A stretch of 64,000 nucleotides of DNA from Bacillus timonensis (GCF_000285535.1 NZ_HE610985.1:1308763-1372762); one strand, 5' to 3'; numbered from the stretch's first letter, positions 43,154 to 52,750 are shown. Notes: a model not told the origin generated them from the sequence alone. Translations and numbers: made by a program.

Positions 43154-44743
43154 CTATAAAAGTTCATAACCTGGTATCGTTAAAAATTCTACAAACTCAT
43201 CATTCGTCACCAAATCCTCAAACAGACGTGTTGCTTCCGAAAAACGACCTGCTTCAAACATTTCGTTTCCAATTTCTTGTTTTATTTTCTTCAGTTCTTC
43301 TTCCTTAAATTGTTCAATAAGCTCTAATGTTACCTTTCTTCCATCCTCTAGGATACCCTTTGGATGGCGAATCCACTGCCAAAGTTGGGCTCTAGAGATT
43401 TCTGCTGTCGCCGCATCCTCCATAAGGTTATGAATCGGTGCAGCACCATGTCCACGAAGCCATGATTCGATGTATTGAATGCCGACGTTGATATTTGTAC
43501 GAACCCCCTGCTCAGTAATACTTCCGTCTGGTACGGCTATGAGTTCCTCAGCTGTCACTTGAACATCCTCACGTTTTTTATCAATTTGGTTAGGACCTAG
43601 CATAACTGTATTAAAGACCTGCCTCGCAATTGGTACAAGCCCAGGGTGTGCTACCCAAGTACCATCATGACCATTATTCGCTTCACGTTCTTTATCTGCA
43701 CGCACTTTTTTAAATGCTTCCTCATTTGCTTTTGGATTGTTTTTAACCGGAATCTGAGCTGCCATTCCCCCAATTGCGTGAACATTCCGTTTGTGACAAG
43801 TTTTAATAACATGCTGTGAGTAAGCGCTCATAAACGGTACTGTCATCGTCACCATTGAGCGATCTGGAAGTATCACATTTTCAACATTTCGGAACCTTTT
43901 TACATAGCTAAAAATATAATCCCATCTCCCACAATTCAGGCCTGCTGAATGCTCTTTTAGTTCGTATAAAATTTCATCTACTTCAAAGGTTGCTAGGATT
44001 GTTTCAATTAAGACGGTTGCCTTTATCGTACCTTGAGGAATTCCTAATTCATTTTGTGAAAAAACAAAAACATCATTCCACAACCTTGCTTCAAGATGAC
44101 TTTCCATCTTAGGTAAATAAAAATAGGGCCCACTACCATTCTTAATCAAATGTTTCGCATTATGATAAAAATAAAGTCCAAAGTCTAGTAAGCTTGCTGA
44201 TATTCTGTTTCCATCTAGTTGGATATGTTTCTCTTCTAAATGCCAGCCGCGTGGGCGAACAACAAGTGTTGCAATTTCATCATTCAACTGATATTTTTTA
44301 CCGTTTGAATTTTTAAAATCTATAGTCTTTCTTACAGCATCTCGTAAATTAATTTGTCCCTCAATTACGTTCTTCCAGGTTGGAGCATTGGCATCTTCGA
44401 AATCAGCCATAAACACTTTTGCTCCTGAGTTCAATGCATTAATGATCATTTTCCGATCAACTGGACCAGTAATTTCAACTCTCCGATCCCGTAAATCCTT
44501 TGGAATAGGGGCAACTGTCCAATTTCCGTTTCGGATATGTTCCGTTTCAGATAAAAATCTTGGCATGATTCCATTATCAATTTCTTTTTGCCTTTGTTGT
44601 CTCTTTTCTACAAGTTGTTTTCTTCTTTCTCCGAAGTTTCGCTCTAGTTTTTCAATGAAGTTCAATGCCTGAGGTGTCAAAATTTCTTCATACTGCTCAT
44701 TCATAATTCCTATGACTTGAATTCCTGTGGTTTGTGTCGTCAT
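43154..44743 (-). CDS. aceB: Malate synthase A
   Basis: This 529-residue enzyme condenses glyoxylate with acetyl-CoA to malate. Family motifs include [53 protein letters not shown] and [10 protein letters not shown]. It is the first gene of aceBA. A TAATACT-AAA-AGTATTA palindrome sits over a candidate -10 box about 45-60 bases upstream, and a terminator for the next gene lies beyond. B. subtilis lacks these genes, while several other Bacillaceae have them. Confidence 0.95.
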   Translation of the reverse strand: MTTQTTGIQVIGIMNEQYEEILTPQALNFIEKLERNFGERRKQLVEKRQQRQKEIDNGIMPRFLSETEHIRNGNWTVAPIPKDLRDRRVEITGPVDRKMIINALNSGAKVFMADFEDANAPTWKNVIEGQINLRDAVRKTIDFKNSNGKKYQLNDEIATLVVRPRGWHLEEKHIQLDGNRISASLLDFGLYFYHNAKHLIKNGSGPYFYLPKMESHLEARLWNDVFVFSQNELGIPQGTIKATVLIETILATFEVDEILYELKEHSAGLNCGRWDYIFSYVKRFRNVENVILPDRSMVTMTVPFMSAYSQHVIKTCHKRNVHAIGGMAAQIPVKNNPKANEEAFKKVRADKEREANNGHDGTWVAHPGLVPIARQVFNTVMLGPNQIDKKREDVQVTAEELIAVPDGSITEQGVRTNINVGIQYIESWLRGHGAAPIHNLMEDAATAEISRAQLWQWIRHPKGILEDGRKVTLELIEQFKEEELKKIKQEIGNEMFEAGRFSEATRLFEDLVTNDEFVEFLTIPGYELL

Positions 44744-44786
44744 TTTGTCCCCAACACCTTCCTTTTATTGTTATAATACAGATTAT

Positions 44787-44803
44787 TAATACTAAAAGTA
44801 TTA
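44787..44803 (-). promoter_or_regulatory. Palindromic operator candidate before aceB
   Basis: TAATACT-AAA-AGTATTA is a perfect 7+3+7 inverted repeat. On the minus strand it overlaps a TATAAT -10-like sequence (in TATATAATACT). Binding there would block the aceBA promoter. No cre site matches well nearby. The regulator is unknown. Confidence 0.45.
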
Positions 44804-44895
44804 TATAACAGTGTTTTCATAAACGGAACATTTTTCTGTAAAGTTTTATAAAACAACTTAAAAATAGTAATTCTGTACTATAACATATTTTCTAA

Positions 44896-44940
44896 AAAAA
44901 AGCCTTGTATACAGAGCTCTCTCTGGATACAAGGCTTTTT
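44896..44940 (-). terminator. Terminator of the M48 protease gene
   Basis: AAAAAGCCTTGTAT-a-CAGAG pairs with CTCTG-g-ATACAAGGCTTTTT. The stem is long with one mismatch and T-runs on both sides. It lies directly after the protease stop and also faces the aceBA promoter region. Confidence 0.9.
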
Positions 44941-44943
44941 AAA

Positions 44944-46206
44944 TTATTTCTCACTTTTCTCAAATTCGTTTGTGTACGTAATCCTTTCAAGCATTGTTGG
45001 ATGCCCATATCTAAATATCTTGACGAGAAAAGGTGGGTTCACCTGACTTAAACCTGCCTTTGATAATTCCTGGAATGACGAAACGGCTGCTTTGTTATCC
45101 TCCGTCATTTCAAGTGCATACAAGTCAGCTGACTTCTCCTGATGTCTTGAAACAGCATTTGAGACTGGATCTGAAACAAAGCTTAATAAAGAAATTAACA
45201 ACAAAAACACAGGCAGAACCGCAATATCTTTTACACTTGAGATTTTAAACATATGACCCCATTTTCGAATCATAAAGTTCATGAGTTTACTAATGATAAA
45301 TAGTCCCACTAAGGTTAATACCAAATATCCTGCAATTCCGAAGTAAATATGCTTCATCACGTAATGCCCCATCTCGTGGGCCATAATGAATAAAATTTCA
45401 TCTTCATTTAAACGCTTGAGTGTTGTATCCCAAAGAACAATCCGAGAATTGGAACCGATTCCAGTTACATATGCATTTAAGGAATTCGTTTTTTCTGACA
45501 TATTTACTTCAAATACATGATCGGCCGGGATATCTGCGCGATCTGCCATTTCAAGAATTTTTGTTTCTAACTCTTTATTTGTTAATGGGAAAAAGTCGTT
45601 ATATAGTGGATCGATAATGACTGGTTGAACAAACATGAGAAACATTGAGAATGGAATTGATAGAAGCCATGCATGGAACCACCATCTCTTTTCATTTCTT
45701 CGAATCAACCAGAACAAGACACCTACGATGACAATCATTAAAGCATAATTCACCCAAAAATCAATCAGTAAATCCTTCATCCAGCTCTGAGTAGATTGAA
45801 CGGTAATATTATACGTTTTGGAAACATTATAGCTTATCCATGAAAGCGGAAAAGATAAAAGTTCCACCAACAACGAAAGCCAAAAAAGGTAAATAGCGGT
45901 CTGAAGAATTGATACTTTAGCTGAAACTTTTGACCAGTCCCGAAATTTTGCTGAAATACCGATTACGAGAACCAGTATATAAATCAGCCATTCAAAAGGC
46001 ACTGATAAGAAAAACAGTAGATTTTTAATTTGTGAATACTCTTCACTTAATAAAAGCTCACGATCATTCATGAACGTCTGTGGATCTGCAGGACTTCCTT
46101 TTAACTGGGTAGGAATTTCCGTATTTGCCCCAAAAAACAAATACCATGCTATAAATAATCCAAAAACGAGATAAATTCCAAGTGACCAACCGATTACTTT
46201 TCTCAC
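44944..46206 (-). CDS. M48 family metalloprotease (Ste24/YhfN-like)
   Basis: This integral membrane zinc protease of about 420 residues has several N-terminal membrane segments, an M48 N-terminal domain, the zinc site IMAHEMGHYVMKH (HExxH), and a third ligand region with SADLYALEMTED. It resembles CAAX prenyl proteases, but bacteria lack prenylated targets and the family is thought to act in membrane protein quality control. GTG 46206 has AAAGGGGG upstream; the frame's TTG at 46230 is unlikely. B. subtilis yhfN is the likely counterpart. Confidence 0.9.
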   Translation of the reverse strand: MRKVIGWSLGIYLVFGLFIAWYLFFGANTEIPTQLKGSPADPQTFMNDRELLLSEEYSQIKNLLFFLSVPFEWLIYILVLVIGISAKFRDWSKVSAKVSILQTAIYLFWLSLLVELLSFPLSWISYNVSKTYNITVQSTQSWMKDLLIDFWVNYALMIVIVGVLFWLIRRNEKRWWFHAWLLSIPFSMFLMFVQPVIIDPLYNDFFPLTNKELETKILEMADRADIPADHVFEVNMSEKTNSLNAYVTGIGSNSRIVLWDTTLKRLNEDEILFIMAHEMGHYVMKHIYFGIAGYLVLTLVGLFIISKLMNFMIRKWGHMFKISSVKDIAVLPVFLLLISLLSFVSDPVSNAVSRHQEKSADLYALEMTEDNKAAVSSFQELSKAGLSQVNPPFLVKIFRYGHPTMLERITYTNEFEKSEK

Positions 46207-46326
46207 TAAGATGTCCCCCTTTATGTACAACCCCTCTTACTAGTATTTTAGTTAAAAGTGGGGCCAGTTAGAACAATGACTTTTCTCTAGTTTTATTTTG
46301 GTCAATCTAATCCTTGTAAAAACCCA

Positions 46327-46355
46327 TTGATTTCTTTAATCGATTTAGGTATTAT
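46327..46355 (+). promoter_or_regulatory. Sigma-A promoter of the argS T-box leader
   Basis: TTGATT (46327-46332) and TATTAT (46350-46355) are separated by 17 bases. Transcription would start near 46362, just before the first stem of the T-box leader. Confidence 0.7.
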
Positions 46356-46361
46356 AAATGA

Positions 46362-46592
46362 AAAATATTGGAATTTCTATGATGAAGAGAGTAATCCTGA
46401 TGTGGACCAATAGCGAGTTGGGGATGGTGGAAGCCCAATGGTGAAATCAAGATGAACCGCACTTCTGAGAAGCACACCTGAACAATAAGTAGGGTGTGCC
46501 GGGGGGACCCGTTACTTATTAAGCTTGGTTCATCTTGAACAATCAGAGTGGTACCGCGGGTAAATCTCGTCTCTTTTAAGAGACGGGATTTT
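46362..46592 (+). promoter_or_regulatory. Arginine T-box leader
   Basis: The T-box AGAGTGGTACCGCGGG is at 46545-46560. Stem I shows the AGTA motif and a distal GGGGATGGTGG loop. The specifier loop reads GAAC-CGC-A with CGC (Arg) at 46458-46460. The leader ends in a terminator stem (TCTCGTCTC with GAGACGGGA) and T7 at 46586-46592. Uncharged tRNA-Arg should favour the antiterminator and switch on argS. Confidence 0.93.
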
Positions 46593-46619
46593 TTTATTTT
46601 TTTAAAGGAGGTTTTAGAA

Positions 46620-48305
46620 ATGAATATCAAGGAAGTGTATGCAGAAGAAATATCGAAACAATTTCAGGATGTTTTAACTTACGACGAGGTTTTAAAGCTA
46701 ATCGAAAAACCAAAATTCCGAGAACAAGGTGATCTTGCTTTTCCATGCTTTACACTCGCGAAGCAATATAGAAAAGCCCCGGCTGTTATTGCAGAGGAAA
46801 TAGCAACTTCCATTCAGGGGTCGCTATTTGAAAAGGTTGTTGCAACGGGACCCTATGTTAACTGTTTCCTAAATAAAAACGAAATAAGTAAGGATATCCT
46901 TCAGTCAATTCTTACTGAGGGAACAAATTACGGAAGCCATCACTTTGGTGAAGATGCTGCTATTACTATCGACTTTTCCTCACCAAACATTGCGAAGCCA
47001 TTTTCAATGGGACATTTGCGTTCAACTGTAATCGGTAACTCCCTTGCAAATATTGTAAAAAAATGTGGCTATCAACCGATTCGAATCAACCACCTTGGGG
47101 ACTGGGGTACACAATTTGGAAAACTCATTGTCGCATATAAGTTATGGGGCAACGAGCTGGACGTTAAAACGAATCCAATCAAAGAGCTACTTCAGCTTTA
47201 TGTCCGCTTTCACTCTGAAGTTGAGACTAAACCTGAACTTGAAGAAGAAGCTAGACTATGGTTTAAAAAACTGGAGGATGGAAACGAAGAAGCCATAGCC
47301 CTTTGGCGTTGGTTTAGAGAGGAATCATTACAGGAATTCTCAAGGATTTATTCCTTACTCCATGTTGACTTTGTCTCCTTTCATGGAGAAGCTTTTTACA
47401 ACGACAAAATGGATGCGACCGTTGATATGTTAAAAGGCAAAAATCTTTTGACCAAGTCAGATGGTGCAGAGGTAGTTGATTTATCACATGAAAACCTCCC
47501 TCCTTGCTTAATAAAAAAATCAGATGGTGCTACTCTTTATGCTACAAGAGATGTAACTGCAGCCATCTATCGTCAAGAAAACTACCATTTTAAGAAAGCA
47601 ATTTATGTAGTAGGCCATGAACAAAGCTTGCATTTTAAACAAATTTTCCTTGTCTTAGAAAAAATGGGATATGTGTGGGGGAAAGACATGGTTCATGTCC
47701 CATTCGGCTTTATCCTAAAAGACGGAAAGAGAATGTCGACTCGAAAAGGAAAAATTGTTCTTTTGGAGGAGGTTATCAAGGAAGCAATCAAGCTTGCCAA
47801 GCAAAATATTGAACTGAAGAATCCAAGCCTTGCAAACAAAGAGGAAATTGCGGAAATGGTGGGTGTTGGGGCAATCATTTTCCATGATTTAAAAAATGAA
47901 AGATTGAATAATATTGAATTCTCATTAGAGGAAATGCTTACATTTGAAGGAACTACCGGACCATATGTTCAATACACTCATGCGAGAGCTTGTTCTATTT
48001 TACGGAAAGCAACAGTAACAGATACTTCACCAATAGGACTTTCTGATTCATATAGCTGGTCTGTTGTAAAGCTGCTAATGGAATTCCCAGCCATCATTAA
48101 AAGAAGTATGCAGTTGTACGAACCCTCTGTCATTGCAAAATATATCATGGAACTTGCCCAAGAATTCAATAAATACTATAGTCATGTAAAGGTCTTACAT
48201 GAAGATGTAGAAATGAATGATCGGGTCGCATTGGTCCGTTCGGTTACCATCGTTTTAAAAGAGGGATTAAGATTACTAGGAATAAAAGCTCCAGAGGAAA
48301 TGTAG
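46620..48305 (+). CDS. argS: Arginyl-tRNA synthetase (T-box-regulated)
   Basis: This 561-residue class I synthetase has the N-terminal Add-1 domain, the HIGH-like PFSMGHLRSTVIGN, the WGTQFGKL block and KMSKS-like GKRMSTRKGKIV. ATG 46620 has AAAGGAGG. The N-terminus (MNIKEVYAEEISKQF, RKAPAVIAEEIA) resembles the B. cereus-type enzyme more than the B. subtilis housekeeping ArgS. With the T-box, this suggests it may be a second, inducible isozyme, or the only one in this strain. Confidence 0.93.
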   Translation: MNIKEVYAEEISKQFQDVLTYDEVLKLIEKPKFREQGDLAFPCFTLAKQYRKAPAVIAEEIATSIQGSLFEKVVATGPYVNCFLNKNEISKDILQSILTEGTNYGSHHFGEDAAITIDFSSPNIAKPFSMGHLRSTVIGNSLANIVKKCGYQPIRINHLGDWGTQFGKLIVAYKLWGNELDVKTNPIKELLQLYVRFHSEVETKPELEEEARLWFKKLEDGNEEAIALWRWFREESLQEFSRIYSLLHVDFVSFHGEAFYNDKMDATVDMLKGKNLLTKSDGAEVVDLSHENLPPCLIKKSDGATLYATRDVTAAIYRQENYHFKKAIYVVGHEQSLHFKQIFLVLEKMGYVWGKDMVHVPFGFILKDGKRMSTRKGKIVLLEEVIKEAIKLAKQNIELKNPSLANKEEIAEMVGVGAIIFHDLKNERLNNIEFSLEEMLTFEGTTGPYVQYTHARACSILRKATVTDTSPIGLSDSYSWSVVKLLMEFPAIIKRSMQLYEPSVIAKYIMELAQEFNKYYSHVKVLHEDVEMNDRVALVRSVTIVLKEGLRLLGIKAPEEM

Positions 48306-48309
48306 ATGT

Positions 48310-48334
48310 AAAAAGCCCAGGAGAGACCCTGGGC
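48310..48334 (-). terminator. Terminator of the ATL/AzlCD genes
   Basis: GCCCAGG (48315-48321) pairs with CCTGGGC (48328-48334). The minus strand continues with TTTTT. It also lies right after the argS stop on the plus strand and may end both. Confidence 0.85.
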
Positions 48335-48336
48335 AT

Positions 48337-48642
48337 TCACTCTGGATAAAACTGATAATTTTTTAAATCAATTGAATGATTCTTTACCTCTACACCCTCA
48401 TTCTCAAGAAAAATGACTTGTGCAGCATGCGTTTCTTCATCAAGGATTGCAATTTCACCCTTGGAATTAATAACCCGATACCATGGGAGATTGTATTTTT
48501 TACTCATTGAATGAAGGACTCGGACAACTTGTCTTGCACCCCGAGGGCTTCCAGCAAGTCTAGCAATCTGTCCATACGTCATAACTTTTCCAGGTGGTAT
48601 TTGTTTAATAATCTGGATAACATTTTCGGTAAATGTTTGCAT
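48337..48642 (-). CDS. Alkyltransferase-like protein (ATL, MGMT family)
   Basis: This 101-residue protein has the MGMT DNA-binding core IPPGKVMTYGQIARLAGSPRGARQVVRVLHS. The active-site PCHRV is replaced by PWYRV (W54), so it cannot transfer alkyl groups to itself. ATL proteins of this kind bind O6-alkylguanine and hand it to nucleotide excision repair. ATG 48642 has AAGGAAC; the longer frame to 48771 overlaps azlD and is not supported. It is 11 bases after azlD. Confidence 0.9.
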   Translation of the reverse strand: MQTFTENVIQIIKQIPPGKVMTYGQIARLAGSPRGARQVVRVLHSMSKKYNLPWYRVINSKGEIAILDEETHAAQVIFLENEGVEVKNHSIDLKNYQFYPE

Positions 48643-48653
48643 TCGATTGTTCC

Positions 48654-48959
48654 TTACATAAAAAAGGAGTAAATGCTTAGTGCAAGAATAGAACTTAAAA
48701 CGACAACTATTACATTTGCTCCTAAATAGGCAGCAAAAAAGGCAACTGCTGCACCAATTACTCCAAACCAAATATCTTCATTTATCATAAAAACCCCTGG
48801 AATAATCAGTGCTCCAAGAATGGCAAAAGGAACATTCTTTAACACATTTTGGAGAAATGGAGGTAATTTAACTGTGTTAAATACAACAAAGGGAAGCATC
48901 CTCGGGATATATGTCACTATTCCCATTCCAATAATTATCATTAAAATTGTTTTATCCAC
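48654..48959 (-). CDS. AzlD family branched-chain amino acid exporter subunit
   Basis: This 101-residue, four-segment membrane protein begins MDKTILMIIIGMGIVTYIPRMLPF, the AzlD hallmark. It forms an exporter of branched-chain or related amino acids with AzlC. It starts at GTG 48959 and overlaps azlC by eight bases. Confidence 0.9.
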   Translation of the reverse strand: MDKTILMIIIGMGIVTYIPRMLPFVVFNTVKLPPFLQNVLKNVPFAILGALIIPGVFMINEDIWFGVIGAAVAFFAAYLGANVIVVVLSSILALSIYSFFM

Positions 48960-49680
48960 GCTGCTCGGCCTCCTCCTTCTTATTTCCGATTAAACTCATG
49001 ACCACTTCTACGCCAATGGCTGCCATAAGTGATGCTACAACAATCGACCAGCCAGGCTCTAAGAAAAAAGATAAAATGGTATTTAAGATTGCTGCACTTC
49101 CGGCAAGAACAATAACTTTTCTTTGTTTCTTCAAGGATGGTACGAGAAGACCAATAAACATCGCATACAGAGCAACTGACATACTTTGCTGAAGTACTTG
49201 CGGAAGGCTTGCCCCAATGACGTGCCCAATCCCAGAAAATATGACCCAACTTCCATACGAAATGGAGATGACCCCGAATAAATATCCTGTTGAAACTCTC
49301 CCTTCCTTTACAGCAGCCACAGAAAAGGTCTCATCTGTAATACCAAATGAATATAGTGCTTTTTTTATTGGATGGTCGTCCTCCACTTTTTCATTAAGAG
49401 ATGCGCACATTAGAAAGTGTCGAATATTTAATATAAACGTAGTCAAGATAATTTCAAAAACGCCTGTCCCAACCGCTATTAATTGTAAGGCGATGTATTG
49501 TGCTGCTCCCGCAAAAACGATAAGGCTCATCATGACGGTTTCAATCACCGTAAGACCTGTCGATTTTGCTAACAAGCCAAATGTTAATGCAACAGGTGCA
49601 TAGCCAAGTGCAATACTAATACCTGCTTGAAGGCCGTTCCTAAATTCGGACTGTTTTTTTGTTAATACTGTAGTTGTCAT
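48952..49680 (-). CDS. AzlC family branched-chain amino acid exporter subunit
   Basis: This membrane protein of about 242 residues has GISIALGYAPVALTFGLLAKSTGL and NIRHFLMCASL, the conserved AzlC blocks. ATG 49680 is preferred: GGAGG and AAGGAG lie before it, while the upstream in-frame extension is not family-like. It is co-transcribed with azlD and probably the ATL gene. Confidence 0.9.
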   Translation of the reverse strand: MTTTVLTKKQSEFRNGLQAGISIALGYAPVALTFGLLAKSTGLTVIETVMMSLIVFAGAAQYIALQLIAVGTGVFEIILTTFILNIRHFLMCASLNEKVEDDHPIKKALYSFGITDETFSVAAVKEGRVSTGYLFGVISISYGSWVIFSGIGHVIGASLPQVLQQSMSVALYAMFIGLLVPSLKKQRKVIVLAGSAAILNTILSFFLEPGWSIVVASLMAAIGVEVVMSLIGNKKEEAEQRG

Positions 49681-49792
49681 TCCTCCGATATTCTCCTTTA
49701 ATACTTTTTTATTACTAATTGTCTTAAATTTAGGATACTTTTTCAATCATTTTGTCTGAAAACTTTTGAGAAATTGGGACTTTCGATTAAGT

Positions 49793-49887
49793 TCTATCGG
49801 TTTTATATTGAATCTATCGATTTTGTTTTGGATCAATTTATTTTGAGTCTATCGATTTTATTTTGGTTCTAGTGCTATTATTCCATT
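49793..49887. repeat. Degenerate 20-bp tandem repeats
   Basis: Units of about 20 bp starting TCTATCGRTTTTATTTTGR begin at 49793, 49813, 49848 and 49868, with a shortened 15-bp unit at 49833. The block lies between azlC and the enoyl-CoA hydratase terminator, in a 271-base gap without a gene. It is separate in sequence from the 52-bp array at 24.5 kb. Confidence 0.75.
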
Positions 49888-49915
49888 TCCATCTTCTTTA
49901 GCAAAATCACCACAT

Positions 49916-49942
49916 AAAAAAAGCGCCTCACACACGAGACGC
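49916..49942 (-). terminator. Terminator of the enoyl-CoA hydratase gene
   Basis: GCGCCTC (49923-49929) pairs with GAGACGC (49936-49942) with one G-T pair. The minus strand runs on into a T7 tract. Confidence 0.85.
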
Positions 49943-49951
49943 CACACGAAA

Positions 49952-50728
49952 TTATTTCCCTTTATAATTCGGTTTTCTTTTTTCGTTAAAAGCGGCTAGC
50001 GCTTCTACCCTATCCTCAGTTGGAATGATCACTTCATACGCTTTTCTCTCAATCTTAAAGCCTGTATGTAAATCTGTATTCATCCCTTGCTTAATGGCGA
50101 ATTTGGCTTGCTGTAGGGCGAGTGGGCCGTTTTTTAGCATATCATTTGCTAGGTTCATAGATGCTTCCATTAGTTCATCTCGTGGCACAACACTTGAAAC
50201 AATCCCATATTCTTTCGCCTCTTGGGCACTTATTCGTTTTGCAGTTAAAATGAGTTCCATTGCTTTTGTTTCACCAATGAGACGTGGGAGTCTTTGCGTA
50301 CCCCCTGCTCCTGGAATAATGGCTAAACTTGTTTCCGTCAGTCCCATCTGAGTGTCTTCAACTGAAATTCGGAAGTCACAGGCTAACGCAAGTTCCATTC
50401 CTCCACCGAATGCATAGCCATTAATCGCTGCAATTGTCGGCTGTGGCAAATCACCTATATTCGCAAAAACTTCACCTATTTTATAAACATTTCTTCTAAC
50501 TTGTTCTTCATTTAATGTTTTTCGCTCCTTTAAATCAGCACCTACACTAAATGCTTTTTCACCTGTACTAGTAATGATAACAACTCGAACATCCGCATTT
50601 GTACGAATATGCTCAACAACTTCATCAAGTGATTTGAGCATCTCATAATTAAAACAGTTCAGTGCATCTGGACGATTCAGTGTGACAGTTGCTACATGGT
50701 TTTCAACTCGGTATAAAACTGTAGTCAT
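49952..50728 (-). CDS. Enoyl-CoA hydratase/isomerase family protein
   Basis: This 258-residue crotonase has the oxyanion-hole blocks AFSVGADLKER and AINGYAFGGGMELALACDFRI, and a Glu pair in LTETSLAIIPGAGGTQRLPR that fits a hydratase. It ends with the helix AAFNEKRKPNYKGK. It hydrates trans-2-enoyl-CoA in beta-oxidation or amino acid breakdown. ATG has GAGGTGG. The acyl-CoA ligase gene lies upstream across a 349-base gap. Confidence 0.92.
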   Translation of the reverse strand: MTTVLYRVENHVATVTLNRPDALNCFNYEMLKSLDEVVEHIRTNADVRVVIITSTGEKAFSVGADLKERKTLNEEQVRRNVYKIGEVFANIGDLPQPTIAAINGYAFGGGMELALACDFRISVEDTQMGLTETSLAIIPGAGGTQRLPRLIGETKAMELILTAKRISAQEAKEYGIVSSVVPRDELMEASMNLANDMLKNGPLALQQAKFAIKQGMNTDLHTGFKIERKAYEVIIPTEDRVEALAAFNEKRKPNYKGK

Positions 50729-50825
50729 GGTTCCACCTCTTCAACAAAATTTGATATCGTTTACATCCTATTTCGCTTCAAATTAAAAAATTCCTCTAAC
50801 AAATTTTAGAATAAGACACAAACAA

Positions 50826-50885
50826 AAAACAGGCCTAATAGACCTGCCAGAGTGTAGACAAAGTCAATATTGTCTTTGTCTACAC
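50826..50885 (-). terminator. Tandem hairpins after the acyl-CoA ligase region
   Basis: CAGGCC (50830-50835) pairs with GACCTG (50841-50846) with one G-T pair, and on the minus strand is followed by T6: a terminator. Just before it in that direction is a perfect 12-bp stem, GTGTAGACAAAG (50852-50863) with CTTTGTCTACAC (50874-50885). They lie 90-190 bases upstream of the hydratase gene and could end read-through from the ligase. Confidence 0.7.
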
Positions 50886-50922
50886 AAATTTATTTAGAGT
50901 ATCTAATTAGAAGTATCTTACC

Positions 50923-51048
50923 CAGACTGACTTGATAACACTTGCCAAACAAGGCGCGCGCACCGAGCGAAGATGCGAATAGAAATTGCCTTCATGAGCG
51001 AAGGAGCGATGCAAGAAACGTATAATGCGGGCGTTTGTCAACAGTCTG
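50923..51048. repeat. 126-bp element with inverted ends (MITE-like)
   Basis: The stretch is bounded by CAGACTG (50923-50929) and CAGTCTG (51042-51048), and similarity continues inward (ACTTGATAAC against TTGACAAAC). It is richer in G+C than its surroundings and holds two related words, GAGCGAAGATGCGA and GAGCGAAGGAGCGATG. It has no coding frame. It occupies much of the 349-base gap. I cannot tell whether it recurs in the genome. Confidence 0.45.
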
Positions 51049-51077
51049 ATAGGCCAAGTAGATCTGCTCTTTACATC

Positions 51078-52628
51078 TTATTTAGTCACTAAATCCTTTA
51101 ATGCGCGACGTAGAATTTTTCCTGTTGTGTTTTTAGGAAGTTCTTCAATGAATTCTAATTTACTAGGAAGCTTGTATTTGGCTAAATGCTCACGACAGTA
51201 ATCAAGTAGATTCTCTTCAGTTAAACTAGCACTTTTCTTCACGACATAACAGTGAACAACCTCACCCAGATTTGGGTCTGGTACTCCCACAACAGCAGCT
51301 TCAACGATATCAGGATGATTGTAAAGCACTTCTTCTACCTCTCTTGGGTAAACATTGTATCCACCAACAATAATCATATCTTTCTTGCGATCCACGATAT
51401 AAAAGTAGCCTTCTTCATCCATTCGTGCTAAATCACCTGTATAAAGCCAGCCATTTCGCAATGTAGCGTCACTTTCTTCAGGCATTTTATAATAGCCCTT
51501 CATGACATTTGGACCGCGAACTATCAACTCACCAACCTGATTAACAGGAACTTCATCACCATTTTCGTCCACAACTTTATTCTTGACATTCAGAATACTT
51601 GTTCCAATTGAACCTGGTTTTCGAGGACGATCTAATGGATTAAAGCATGTTACAGGTGATGCTTCAGATAAACCATACCCCTCAGATACAAGAACATTAA
51701 ATTTCTGTTCAAAGCCTTTTAACAGAGCAACAGGCATTGCTGCACCACCTGAAATACACAATCGTAGCGTGGATAGGTCCTCAGGATTTCCTTCCGGATA
51801 TTGAAGGAGGAAATTATACATTGTTGGAACTCCTGCAAAAACAGTTGCTTTGTGTTCCCTTGCAATTTTGAAAATTTCCATTGGGCTAAATTTGGGAACA
51901 ATAAGCATTGTTCCCCCATTCATTAATGGTGCATTTAACGCAACTGTTAAACAGAAAACATGGAACATCGGCAAAGTTGTAATCACTCGATCCTGCTCGG
52001 AAATTTTTAGATATTCCGCAACATCCCTTGCATTACTATACAAATTCTTATGGGTTAACATTGCCCCTTTTGGTTTTCCAGTTGTACCAGATGTATACAA
52101 AATAACTGCGACATCATCATCATCCAAAGCAGGCCCTACAAATGATAAATCACCAGAGCCAACAATACCTGTAAACGATTTCATTTTTGGATAGATGGAA
52201 AGCTGTGATACATCTACTCCACTATTTGCCCCTTGTGGTGTTTCGCATACAACGAGATGTTCAACTTTAGGAAGGTGTTCATTCATCTTTTCAAATAGTG
52301 GAACAAGCAAGTCTAACGTAATGACAGCCCTTACATCTCCATTGCCCAAAATATACCCAATTTCATCAGATGTATAAATCGGGTTTATCGGAATAACAGT
52401 TGCCCCTAAACGAAGTGCGCCATAAAATCCAATAACAAAATGCGGGGTATTCCCCAAAACTAGAGCAATGTGATCGCCCTTTTTAATTCCTAGCTTTTCT
52501 AAACCGTTTGCAAATTTTGTTACTGCACCATCTAATTCAGCATATGTACTTACATTACCTTGAAAAATATATGCTGGTTTGTCGGAGTAATTCCTTGCTG
52601 TTTCCCCTAGTCGTGTTGATAAATTCAA
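51078..52628 (-). CDS. Long-chain acyl-CoA ligase (LcfB/YhfL-like)
   Basis: This ligase of about 516 residues has the P-loop [57 protein letters not shown] and the A10 lysine in [14 protein letters not shown] 52628 has GGGAGGGAG upstream and is the likely start. The same gene neighbourhood in B. subtilis holds lcfB (yhfL) beside the lipoate ligase and yhfI genes. It activates fatty acids for breakdown. Confidence 0.9.
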   Translation of the reverse strand: MNLSTRLGETARNYSDKPAYIFQGNVSTYAELDGAVTKFANGLEKLGIKKGDHIALVLGNTPHFVIGFYGALRLGATVIPINPIYTSDEIGYILGNGDVRAVITLDLLVPLFEKMNEHLPKVEHLVVCETPQGANSGVDVSQLSIYPKMKSFTGIVGSGDLSFVGPALDDDDVAVILYTSGTTGKPKGAMLTHKNLYSNARDVAEYLKISEQDRVITTLPMFHVFCLTVALNAPLMNGGTMLIVPKFSPMEIFKIAREHKATVFAGVPTMYNFLLQYPEGNPEDLSTLRLCISGGAAMPVALLKGFEQKFNVLVSEGYGLSEASPVTCFNPLDRPRKPGSIGTSILNVKNKVVDENGDEVPVNQVGELIVRGPNVMKGYYKMPEESDATLRNGWLYTGDLARMDEEGYFYIVDRKKDMIIVGGYNVYPREVEEVLYNHPDIVEAAVVGVPDPNLGEVVHCYVVKKSASLTEENLLDYCREHLAKYKLPSKLEFIEELPKNTTGKILRRALKDLVTK

Positions 52629-52750
52629 ATTTCTCCCTCCCTTAATCACTAAATGAATAAATAGTAATTCATTAAATGATAAAAATAAAATTCTAAATAT
52701 ATTATATTGAAAGAAAGTTTTACTATCAAGAGTGAAATGGTCTTTATATA

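Noticed and set aside
44760-44830. cre site before aceB
   Set aside because: Best match ATGAAAACACTGTTA has two key mismatches to the consensus.
46352-46630. 92-residue minus-strand frame across the argS leader
   Set aside because: It is the antisense of a structured T-box RNA and has no start signal.
48643-48771. N-terminal extension of the ATL gene
   Set aside because: Cys-rich sequence antisense-like to family, overlaps azlD, and an internal ATG with a proper site gives the normal ATL length.
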